The notes under the pieces: generated by a model
What the model saw: the letters and a program-made list of their open reading frames with translations, nothing else
Told to the model about the DNA's origin: nothing
Database searches by the model: none
Position numbers and translations under genes: made by a program
Shown here: positions 36,417 to 43,984 of the stretch, piece by piece
Layout of the letters: every line of letters starts with the position of its first letter
Numbering within the stretch: the first letter of the stretch is position 1
Source: Bin87 sp034423595
GTDB lineage: Bacteria; Chloroflexota; Dehalococcoidia; Lucifugimonadales; UBA3495
Length of the DNA stretch: 64,000 bases
Direction of reading: 5' to 3'
NCBI GenBank assembly: GCA_965207025.1
Contig: OZ242258.1
Location: 4,278,001 to 4,342,000 of the forward strand

Positions 36417-36767
36417 TTACGTTGAGTCCCCTCCCGCGGCAGCTGGAGCGGGTGAAGCGGAAGATTCGTTGCCCGAGGATGAACTGTCGCCGGACTTGGA
36501 GCTATCGGATGTCGATCCGTTGCCGTTGGACGACGAGGTCGATTCTGTGGAAGACTCCTTGCTTTCGGAGCTCTCGGAGGGGCGTTTGGGACGTCCGTAG
36601 TCGGTGGTGTAAAAACCGCTGCCCTTGTAGATCACCGGAACCGCATGGAAGACCCGCTGACCGGCGCCGCCACAGGTAGGGCACTCGCCCTGGCCTGCTT
36701 CGCTGAATTTCTGAACCAGCTCGAACTCATCAGAGCAAACGGTACAGCGATAATCGTAACGAGGCAA
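36417..36767 (-). CDS. FmdB-family zinc-ribbon protein
   Basis: I use TTG 36767, since the product then begins MPRYDYRCTVC, matching the usual FmdB start (MPxYEYRC), and GGGAGG precedes it. The product is 116 aa. The zinc ribbon is CTVC and CPTC about 20 residues apart. The C-terminal half is a Ser/Gly/Glu-rich disordered tail (SESKESSTESTSSSNGNGS). FmdB-like proteins are putative regulators. The stop is followed by a strong terminator. Confidence 0.82.
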   Translation of the reverse strand: MPRYDYRCTVCSDEFELVQKFSEAGQGECPTCGGAGQRVFHAVPVIYKGSGFYTTDYGRPKRPSESSESKESSTESTSSSNGNGSTSDSSKSGDSSSSGNESSASPAPAAAGGDST

Positions 36768-36804
36768 ACTGACCCTCCCTAGCGTGCCCGCTTGGAAATA
36801 ACTG

Positions 36805-36828
36805 TTTGCCGGGATAACGCCCGGCAAA
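36805..36828. repeat. TTTGCCGGG/CCCGGCAAA hairpin downstream of rpsU
   Basis: A perfect 9-bp stem with a six-base loop between rpsU and fmdB; no T-run, so it may attenuate but not stop transcription. Confidence 0.75.
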
Positions 36829-36855
36829 GACGATCAACCGGATAGCGTACTTTGT

Positions 36856-37041
36856 TTACCGGCGCTGCCGTCGCCGTCGCCGTGCTGCGCGCTGGGCAGC
36901 GAGGCGCTCCTTCTGTGCCTTGGAGCGGAAAAACCGCCGGTCTTTCAGTTCACGCAGGATGCCGGCGTGCTGAACCGACGCGCGGAACCTGTTCACCAAA
37001 CTTTCAGGTGGTTCGCCTTCTCTGGGCGTTACGTAAGCCAT
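36856..37041 (-). CDS. rpsU: Small ribosomal subunit protein bS21
   Basis: I use ATG 37041; the product is 61 aa, typical for bS21. The sequence begins MAYVTPREGEPPESLVNRF and ends in a strongly basic RRRRRQRR. It binds the 30S platform near the anti-Shine-Dalgarno site. A clear promoter lies about 50 bases upstream. Confidence 0.95.
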   Translation of the reverse strand: MAYVTPREGEPPESLVNRFRASVQHAGILRELKDRRFFRSKAQKERLAAQRAARRRRRQRR

Positions 37042-37090
37042 GCAATACTCCGTGGTTTTTCGCTTTTTCGGATACTTTATTATTAGCCCA

Positions 37091-37119
37091 AATATACCAC
37101 GTCGCCCTAGATACGGCAA
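37091..37119 (-). promoter_or_regulatory. rpsU promoter
   Basis: On the minus strand TTGCCG (37119-37114), a 17-base spacer and TATATT (37096-37091) precede the rpsU start by about 50 bases. Confidence 0.7.
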
Positions 37120-37149
37120 ATGCGCGCAGTGGCGGGTAGTGTATCTGTT

Positions 37150-39390
37150 TTACCTCGGTTCGCTAACTTTGCCTGTCCCGGTACTGTTGCTGATCTGGCC
37201 GCCTTCGTTGGCGCCTACCAGAGCATCGACTTGATATTTGCCAGACACATAGCCTTTGGCCGTGCTGTGTTTGATGGTTCCGCTGTTCCATCCGACCAGG
37301 CCGCCGACATAGTAGGCTCCTGACACATAGCCGCTGGCCTTGGTGTCCGAGAGAGCGCCGCCGATCTCAAAGCCGACGCTTTCCCGGTCGCCGCCTACGC
37401 CTCCCGCCAGACCGCCGACGTACTCGACACCCTTCACATCTCCGCTGGCCTCGCTGTCTCTGATAAATCCGGCGGTAGCCCCGACCAAGCCGCCGACGTA
37501 GGAGTAGCCGTCCACATAGCCCCTGGCCTCGCTGCGTTCGATGGTATTCCCCAGATGCCACCCGACCAGGCCGCCGATGTACTCGATACCGGACACCGCG
37601 CCTCTGGCCTCACTACGGCTGATGTTGCCGTTGTTCAAGCCGACCAGACCGCCAATCTGATTTTCTCCGGACACTGTCCCTGTGGCCACGCTGTCTTTGA
37701 TGGTGCTCCGGTTATCTCCGACCAAGCCGCCAACGTCGTGGATGCCGAAAACCGCACCGCTGGCTTCGCAGCCGATGATTTCCCCTAGCAGTTGCAACCC
37801 GACTAGGCCGCCGATGTTTTCGTGGCCAGACACGTCGCCGCTGGCCATGCTATCGGTGATACTGTAGCCATCGTTGAGTCCCACCAACCCACCGACGTTG
37901 CAATCGTTATCTGTATCGCACTCGGGCGGTACAGACACATCACCACTGGCGGTACTGCCGCTGATAGGACCGTTGCTCTTCCCCACCAAGCCACCGACCT
38001 GTCCCCAACCGGACACCTCGCCGCTGGCTGTGCTGTTGGTGATGTTGCCACCGTTGTACCCAACCAGCCCACCGACGCCGGAGCTGTAGCCGATGCCTTC
38101 CACAGTGCCGCCGGCGTTACTCTCACTAATGGTGCCGCTGTTGTCACCGACCAGCCCGCCAACTATGGCACCGCCTACCACAACAACATCGGCCGTGCTG
38201 TTGCTGATTATGCCGGAGTTAGTCCCGACTAAACCGCCGGACCCCCATGCCTTTCCGCTGGCCGTGACACCTGTGATGATGCCCTTGTTGTCGCAAACCA
38301 GGGGGCCACAATCTTGCATGACGGCGTTGCCATTGTCATCAACCTTGACGAAGTAAACCCCAGACAACGCCACGTTGCTGATGGTGTCGTAATTGACCGA
38401 GAACAGAGATCCCCCGTATAGGTTGGCGATGGTATGACCGTTGCCCTCAAACGGAGCACTCCGGTCGATCCGACTCAATGCGTATTTGAGTGCAAAATGC
38501 CGAGTGCTGGGAAAACTCTCCCATCCGGCACCGTTATTCCAGTAGTCATCGTCCTCGTCAATGTAGCCGTTGCCGTTGGTATCGAAGTCCAAGTCGGCCG
38601 CCAATTCATACCCGGAGCATCCGTTAGCGGTGGGGCAGCCCATGCCATCAATGGCATAAGGGAAAGCAGCCCAGTAATCAACATTGGCAATAGGCTGCCA
38701 CTTGTTGTTGATGACTTCCTGCCCGAAGGCGAGCATGTCCCAGCGCATCGCGTTGAGTTGTGCCAAGGTCCGTATCTCAATCAGGCCGTCGTTGTCCTCA
38801 TCGTAATCTATCGGAGTTGGCGTTGGTGTCGGCATAGGCTCAGTGGGTGAGGGCGTCGGTGTTCGGTCCTTAGCCCAGACGAAAGCGCCAGGGGTGCGGG
38901 CCGGGGTGCTCCGGTTTCGTGTTTGGGGCGCTGGAGTGGGTGTAGCACCAATTCCTAGGGGTTCACAGTTTCGGGTAGATACGCACCGGCATTCAACAAG
39001 AGCGTTCTCCGCGTCGTGAGCGCTGACGTACAACGATGGGTTGTTGAGCCGAAGAATGATAGTGTTGGCCACATGCTGCAATGCCGTGACTTTGCCCAGG
39101 TCGGCCATGCTGACGTACTCGTAGGCGATTTCCCTACAAATGACTTCACCACCCCGCACCATGACGGTGTACGGACCCTGGGGAGATTTGGTTGACGTGG
39201 GCGTCCGCGGTCTGGTTGGCGCGGGCGTCCTGCGTTCCGTTTCACGGGTTTGTTGAGCTGCCCACGCTTTGGCGTATTCTGCGTTAACGGTCGCCTGGGG
39301 AGTGGGCAGGGTACGGGCAGTAGTCGCACAGCCCACGATCCCCAAGCCTAGGACCAACACGATACAGAAGCGGACCACCAAGCCAGTCAT
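37150..39390 (-). CDS. GLUG-repeat surface lipoprotein
   Basis: I start at ATG 39390 so that the product begins with a lipoprotein signal (MTGLVVRFC then LGIVGCATT; lipobox Cys near residue 21). The product is 746 aa. A Thr/Pro-rich linker (TPTPAPQT, PTPTPTPI) leads to a Ca-binding-like DYDEDNDGLIEI, then about a dozen GLUG repeats of 25-45 residues with the core GGLVG and SxAxGxVSG. This fold is a beta-solenoid seen in adhesins. It is likely tethered to the outer face of the cell. Confidence 0.88.
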   Translation of the reverse strand: MTGLVVRFCIVLVLGLGIVGCATTARTLPTPQATVNAEYAKAWAAQQTRETERRTPAPTRPRTPTSTKSPQGPYTVMVRGGEVICREIAYEYVSMADLGKVTALQHVANTIILRLNNPSLYVSAHDAENALVECRCVSTRNCEPLGIGATPTPAPQTRNRSTPARTPGAFVWAKDRTPTPSPTEPMPTPTPTPIDYDEDNDGLIEIRTLAQLNAMRWDMLAFGQEVINNKWQPIANVDYWAAFPYAIDGMGCPTANGCSGYELAADLDFDTNGNGYIDEDDDYWNNGAGWESFPSTRHFALKYALSRIDRSAPFEGNGHTIANLYGGSLFSVNYDTISNVALSGVYFVKVDDNGNAVMQDCGPLVCDNKGIITGVTASGKAWGSGGLVGTNSGIISNSTADVVVVGGAIVGGLVGDNSGTISESNAGGTVEGIGYSSGVGGLVGYNGGNITNSTASGEVSGWGQVGGLVGKSNGPISGSTASGDVSVPPECDTDNDCNVGGLVGLNDGYSITDSMASGDVSGHENIGGLVGLQLLGEIIGCEASGAVFGIHDVGGLVGDNRSTIKDSVATGTVSGENQIGGLVGLNNGNISRSEARGAVSGIEYIGGLVGWHLGNTIERSEARGYVDGYSYVGGLVGATAGFIRDSEASGDVKGVEYVGGLAGGVGGDRESVGFEIGGALSDTKASGYVSGAYYVGGLVGWNSGTIKHSTAKGYVSGKYQVDALVGANEGGQISNSTGTGKVSEPR

Positions 39391-39465
39391 ATCCCCACAT
39401 CTCCGTTCCGCCATGGCCGTGTTTGCGGGGTTGCGTCTTCTTTCAATCGAAGACAGAACCGAGAT

Positions 39466-39834
39466 TTACCGATGACTGTTGAGGTCGTGCCTCGTCTCTT
39501 TGATACGTCGCTTAAGTTGTGGGGTCAACAACGCGCGAGCGAGGCGTTTGTCGTTGATTGGGCTTGGGACAGTGATATTGCCTTGACGCGCTTTGATGCT
39601 TTTCTGCTCAACGACCCCACGCACCAACCAGCGTAATTCGTCAGGCAAATCCATCAGTACCGGTGTGGAGATCAATGCAAGGCACTTGTTGCACATGGAA
39701 AATTGGCTATGCGGGTACAACGTCCAAGTGTGCTTGCATTGCTTGACAAGTTTGCGATGCTGGTTTGCGGTCTTTGCCTGTCTCCGATCTTGAAGCCATT
39801 TATTGACGTCGAATTTGATGCTGAATAGTATCAT
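39466..39834 (-). CDS. Small basic protein with one zinc-knuckle-like segment
   Basis: About 122 aa. ATG 39834 is chosen because GAGG lies five bases upstream (ATG 39837 and 39855 are alternatives). The sequence is basic, with a hydrophobic start (MILFSIKFDVNKWLQDRR) and a CKHTWTLYP then CNKC arrangement that could hold one zinc. No family is recognised. It is less GC-rich than the flanking genes. Confidence 0.5.
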   Translation of the reverse strand: MILFSIKFDVNKWLQDRRQAKTANQHRKLVKQCKHTWTLYPHSQFSMCNKCLALISTPVLMDLPDELRWLVRGVVEQKSIKARQGNITVPSPINDKRLARALLTPQLKRRIKETRHDLNSHR

Positions 39835-39879
39835 CATCACCTCGATTCCCAACATTGCGGCAAATGCGCACCGGAACGT

Positions 39880-40572
39880 TCAGTCGTCGATGGAGGTAAT
39901 CCTGCCGTCGGCCATCTGGAGGCGGCGGTCGGCCATGTCGGCAAGCATGAGATCGTGGGTAGCGGTGACAACCGTTACGCCGCGGTTGGCGCCAATTTCT
40001 CGCATGATGCCGCCGATGCTCTCGGCCGTTACGCTGTCCAATTCGCCGGTGGGTTCGTCCGCGAAGACAACGGAGGGGCCGGCCACCAATGCCCGGGCGA
40101 TGGCGACGCGCTGCTGCTCGCCGCCGGACAATTCATACGGACGGTGGCCCGACCGCCCGAGCAGCCCAACCAGCTCCAGGGACTCGTTAGCGCGGCGACG
40201 GCGCTCCCGCCAGGACACGCCCCCAATGTGCAGGGGCAACTCCACGTTCTCAAAGGCTGACAAGAGGGGAATCAGTCCGAAGGACTGGAAGACGAACCCG
40301 ATACGTTCCCGGCGCAGTCCGACCAGGTCTTTTTCGGAGAGCCTCGACAATTCCCTGCCTTCGAACCAGACCTTGCCGGCGCTGGGCCGGTCCAGGCCGG
40401 CCAGCAGGTTCAGCAGCGTGGTTTTCCCTGAGCCGGACCTGCCAACCAGCGCCACGAACTCCCCGGGGGCGATGCTGACCGTGATGCCATCCACGGCCCT
40501 CACCGCGCTATCGCCGTCGCCGAACTCCCGAACCACTGCATCGGTAGCCAGAGCCGCAGTGCCGTTAGCCAT
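39880..40572 (-). CDS. ABC transporter ATPase of LolD/MacB type
   Basis: A 230-aa ATP-binding subunit with Walker A GRSGSGKTT, signature LSGGEQQRV and Walker B VVFADEPTGELD. This signature cluster is typical of the lipoprotein-release and macrolide-export class. The gene begins 8 bp after the stop of a second, larger ATPase gene; no permease is encoded on either side. Confidence 0.9.
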   Translation of the reverse strand: MANGTAALATDAVVREFGDGDSAVRAVDGITVSIAPGEFVALVGRSGSGKTTLLNLLAGLDRPSAGKVWFEGRELSRLSEKDLVGLRRERIGFVFQSFGLIPLLSAFENVELPLHIGGVSWRERRRRANESLELVGLLGRSGHRPYELSGGEQQRVAIARALVAGPSVVFADEPTGELDSVTAESIGGIMREIGANRGVTVVTATHDLMLADMADRRLQMADGRITSIDD

Positions 40573-40580
40573 GATCGACC

Positions 40581-41840
40581 CTATCCTCGTGTATCCGTGC
40601 CGCCGCCGAGACCAGCCGTTCGCTCGCGGCTACGGTGGGGCGCCGACGCCGGCCGCAAGGTGACCTCCGCGCCGTCCTCGGCCATGCCGGTGCTGGCCAG
40701 ACCTTCCCAGGATCCGTTGAGACTCTGGAAGCGTTCCATGTACTCCCGGGGCAGTTGCAGCCGTCCGGCGCGGTCCACCACCAGATATTCTTCCTCGCTG
40801 CTCTGATCGCCCTGGTACGAGGATCTCAGATAGGATTCGGAGCCGATTCGCCCATCGCGGATGCGTACCACGCGGTCAACCCATCTGGCTATGCCGAAAT
40901 AGTGAGTTACGATGATGACGGTCACTCCGAAATGCCGGTTGATCCGTTGCAGCATTCGGAACACGTCCTCGGCCATGTTGGTGTCCAGCTCTCCGGTTGG
41001 CTCGTCGGCCAGCAGCAAGGGCGGGTTGTTGGCCAGGGCGACGGCGATGGCGACCCGCTGCTGTTCGCCGCCGGAGAGTTCCGAGGGATACCGGGCAGCC
41101 TTGTCGGACATCTGGAGCGCTTCGAGTAAGTCGGAGGCGCGTTCGCGGCGTTGCCGTCGTGCAGTGCCGGCGATGGCCTGGGGGAGTTCGATGTTGTCGC
41201 GCACGTTGAGATACGGCACCAGGTTACGGCCCGTGGCCTGCCAGACGAAGCCGACGTCCTGGCGGCGGTACGCCACCAGTTCCCGGTCGCTGATGTCCAG
41301 GAGATCGCGCTCGCCCACCCGAATGCGGCCGGCGGATGGACGCTCCAGGCCGGCCAGAATGTTCAGCAGGGTTGTTTTGCCGGAACCGCTGGCGCCGACT
41401 ATGCCCACCAACTCGCCGGGCTGGATTTCCAGGTCAACGCCGCGCAGGGCCACCACTTCCAAATCGGCAGGTTTGAAGATTTTGAAGAGGTCGTTGGCTT
41501 CGACGTAAGGGGGATCCTGGTCGGAGGGTTCGCGCAACCGGACCGGTTGGGTAGCCGGGAAGGGATCCCGAAGAGGCGCTGCCGCCACGACCGGTTGTTC
41601 CGCGGGGGGTTGCTCCGATGCACCATTGGGTGAATGAGAGGCGGAGACCGGTTCCGGTATCGTTGCGACCGGCTCCGTATGCGCCGGTTCTTCTACCAAC
41701 GGCGCGGACGGCGCCGAATTTGCCGGTTGGTCAGCGGATTCAGTCGCTGGGTCCGTAGTCTCCAGCTGCTGACGCCGCTCGGGCGGCATGAACCGGCGGG
41801 CGTAGTCGTCGTTGACATTCGGCTGTGGTGATTGTGCCAT
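40581..41840 (-). CDS. ABC transporter ATPase of LolD/MacB type with long disordered N-terminus
   Basis: I start at ATG 41840 (419 aa) because a TATAAT at 41886-41881 would place the transcription start after the upstream ATG 41882. Residues 1-110 are Pro/Ala/Glu-rich and disordered. The ATPase domain has GASGSGKTT, LSGGEQQRV and LLLADEPTGELD. A C-terminal extension of about 75 residues contains EEEYLVVDRAGRLQLP, which resembles the AbrB/SpoVT-like prefix often seen on these ATPases. With its neighbour it could form a heterodimeric pump whose membrane part lies elsewhere. Confidence 0.88.
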   Translation of the reverse strand: MAQSPQPNVNDDYARRFMPPERRQQLETTDPATESADQPANSAPSAPLVEEPAHTEPVATIPEPVSASHSPNGASEQPPAEQPVVAAAPLRDPFPATQPVRLREPSDQDPPYVEANDLFKIFKPADLEVVALRGVDLEIQPGELVGIVGASGSGKTTLLNILAGLERPSAGRIRVGERDLLDISDRELVAYRRQDVGFVWQATGRNLVPYLNVRDNIELPQAIAGTARRQRRERASDLLEALQMSDKAARYPSELSGGEQQRVAIAVALANNPPLLLADEPTGELDTNMAEDVFRMLQRINRHFGVTVIIVTHYFGIARWVDRVVRIRDGRIGSESYLRSSYQGDQSSEEEYLVVDRAGRLQLPREYMERFQSLNGSWEGLASTGMAEDGAEVTLRPASAPHRSRERTAGLGGGTDTRG

Positions 41841-41892
41841 GGGATTTGGACTCAACAACCTGGGTTTGTGAATTCGGGGCATTATAACGCGG

Positions 41893-42744
41893 CTAGGCAG
41901 GCTTTTGGGCGGATACCTTGACGCTGGCTACGTTCAGGGGGGTGTCTTCCTCATCGCAGCGGATTGATTCGTCGGTGGTTTCGATGTTGGTGAAACCGGC
42001 CGCAGTCATGCGGGCGAGGTAGGTTTCCCGGTACTCCGCGCCGCCGATGCAGGCTGCCCAGGATTCCGCGTCGATGAGGCGGGGGCCGTCCTCGGTGAGG
42101 GCGAGCATATCTGATACGTGGAGCCGTCCGCCGGGGGTGAGGACACGGTAGGCTTCCCGGAACACGGCGTCCTTGTCGGGAGAGAGACAGATCACGCAGT
42201 TGCTGATGACGACGTTGACGCTGCCGTCGGGTAGGGGGATGTCCTCCAGGTGTCCTTCAATGAACTCGACGTTGGAAAGGCCCATGCGGTCGCGGTTGGC
42301 GTTGGCAAGGGCGAGCATATCGGGAGTCATGTCGAGGCCGAAAACACGGCCGGAGTCGCCCACCTGCTCGGCGGCGATGAAGCAATCGATGCCGCCGCCG
42401 GATCCGAGATCCAGGACGGTTTCTCCGGGTCGCAGGTCGGCGAGAGCCGTGGGGTTGCCACACCCGGCAGAGGCGGCCATTGCCTCGACGGGCAATCCCT
42501 GGAGCTGTGCCTCGTTGTAGAGGGTCATGGCGCGTTCGGTGTCGGCGGGGCCACAGCACGCGGCCGCTTCGGCTTCGTAGCCGCAGTCGTCAGCGCCGCA
42601 ATTGCCGTGCCCGCAGTTTTCCGCGCCGCAGCCGTCGCTGACGGGAGTAACATCGGTCAATTCAATGACGCGGCGGGCCCGTTGGCCGTAGTGTTGCTGA
42701 ACGGACTGGCGAATGTCGGCGGTGTTGTCCTGTGTGGTAGTCAT
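41893..42744 (-). CDS. arsM: Arsenite S-adenosylmethionine methyltransferase with Cys-rich insert
   Basis: A 283-aa SAM enzyme of the ArsM type: SAM motif LDLGSGGGIDCFI, and the As-binding cysteines at 183 (SNCVIC) and 232 (ACIGG). The N-terminal region holds extra cysteines at 39, 44, 49, 54, 63 and 64 in a CGxxNCGxxNCGxxDCG-like run. Three cysteines are normally needed; the extra ones could add a metal site. It converts arsenite to methylated, volatile forms. No ArsR gene is nearby. It is divergent from the LLM gene. Confidence 0.93.
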   Translation of the reverse strand: MTTTQDNTADIRQSVQQHYGQRARRVIELTDVTPVSDGCGAENCGHGNCGADDCGYEAEAAACCGPADTERAMTLYNEAQLQGLPVEAMAASAGCGNPTALADLRPGETVLDLGSGGGIDCFIAAEQVGDSGRVFGLDMTPDMLALANANRDRMGLSNVEFIEGHLEDIPLPDGSVNVVISNCVICLSPDKDAVFREAYRVLTPGGRLHVSDMLALTEDGPRLIDAESWAACIGGAEYRETYLARMTAAGFTNIETTDESIRCDEEDTPLNVASVKVSAQKPA

Positions 42745-42836
42745 CAGCGCCTCCCGATGGATGGATAAACGGCGAGTTAATGTTGATATAGAGCCATGCT
42801 ACGCCGGCAACAACATCCCGTCAAACGGGCCGGTGC

Positions 42837-42842
42837 TATAAT
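42837..42842 (+). promoter_or_regulatory. TATAAT -10 box for the LLM oxidoreductase
   Basis: TATAAT lies 32 bases before the ATG at 42874; no good -35 box is seen at the expected place. Confidence 0.45.
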
Positions 42843-42873
42843 CGTCGCCATCCCAGATCCGGACGGAACCGCC

Positions 42874-43929
42874 ATGCGCTTCGGCCATTTCTTTTACCCC
42901 ATGAAATTTGACGACTCTCACGATGACCGGGAGATTCAGCATTGTCTGGAGGAGGCGGAACTGGTGGAGGCCCTGGGGTTTGACGCCATCTGGTTTGCCG
43001 AGCATTACTTCACGGGCGAATGCGTGTACGGAGATCCGTTGGTATTCGCCAGCGCGGTGGCGGTGAAAACGAGCCGGGTGCTGCTGGGGTTCGGGATCAT
43101 CGAGCTGCCGCTGCACAATCCGGTGCGGGTGGCGATGCAGACCGCGCTGCTGGACAACCTGACGCAGGGCCGGTTGGTGGTGGGCACGGCCAAGGGATCC
43201 AACTACAACGCTTTCGAGTACGTGGGTTTCGGTACGGACCCGGCGCTGGGGGCGGCGCAGATGGAGGAGGCGGAGGAGTTGCTGGTGAAGGCGTGGACCT
43301 GCGACAACGTGGACTTTCAGGGTAAACACTACCGGGTGTCGTTCCCGTCGGTGCGGCCACGGCCGTATCAGAAACCACACCCGCCATTGGCGCGGGCTTG
43401 CATCAACCGAGAATCCATCATCGAGATGGCACGAATCGGACGGCCCATCCTGCTGCGAGGGCGCTCGGTGAACAGCACGGCAGCGGACATCGCGCTGTAC
43501 CGGGACACAATGGCGGAATCGGGTTTCGACGACGAGTCAATTGAACGCAACCTCGATCAGATCTGGGTGTGGAGGGAGGTGCACCTGGCCGAGACCGACG
43601 ACCAGGCGATGGAGGAATTTCTGCCGGCTAACCTGCGAGCGTATTCAACCATGCAGGAATACCGGGAACGATGGAACCCGAAAGAGTTTCCGATGTCGTA
43701 CCAAGCGCCGCCGGTGCAGCGGGATGGCTACGCGGAGCATCCGGACGCCGACGCCGCCGAGAACCTGGTGGGCAGCCCGCGGCGCGTCTCCGAGCAATTG
43801 GAGCAGATGCGCGCGGCCGGCATCCGCAACCTGATGCTGACCAACCGGGGCCTGGTGGATCGGGAGCAGACTCACCGCTCCTTGAAGCTCCTTGCGGAAC
43901 GGGTTATGCCCAAGTTTAGGGATGGTTAG
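42874..43929 (+). CDS. LLM-class (bacterial luciferase-like) flavin-dependent oxidoreductase
   Basis: I use ATG 42874, giving 351 aa that begin MRFGHFFYPMKFDD. The luciferase-like barrel is shown by ALGFDAIWFAEHYF, then RLVVGTAKGSNYNAFEYVGF and a PRRVSEQLEQMRAAGI segment near the end. These enzymes use reduced FMN or F420 for oxygenation. Its neighbour on the left, arsM, is divergent; the fusion nuclease gene follows 55 bp downstream. The substrate is unknown. Confidence 0.88.
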   Translation: MRFGHFFYPMKFDDSHDDREIQHCLEEAELVEALGFDAIWFAEHYFTGECVYGDPLVFASAVAVKTSRVLLGFGIIELPLHNPVRVAMQTALLDNLTQGRLVVGTAKGSNYNAFEYVGFGTDPALGAAQMEEAEELLVKAWTCDNVDFQGKHYRVSFPSVRPRPYQKPHPPLARACINRESIIEMARIGRPILLRGRSVNSTAADIALYRDTMAESGFDDESIERNLDQIWVWREVHLAETDDQAMEEFLPANLRAYSTMQEYRERWNPKEFPMSYQAPPVQRDGYAEHPDADAAENLVGSPRRVSEQLEQMRAAGIRNLMLTNRGLVDREQTHRSLKLLAERVMPKFRDG

Positions 43930-43984
43930 ACGGGGCCGGCCCAGCAGGCCAATCGGCGCAACGAACCAATACGGAACGCTATCG

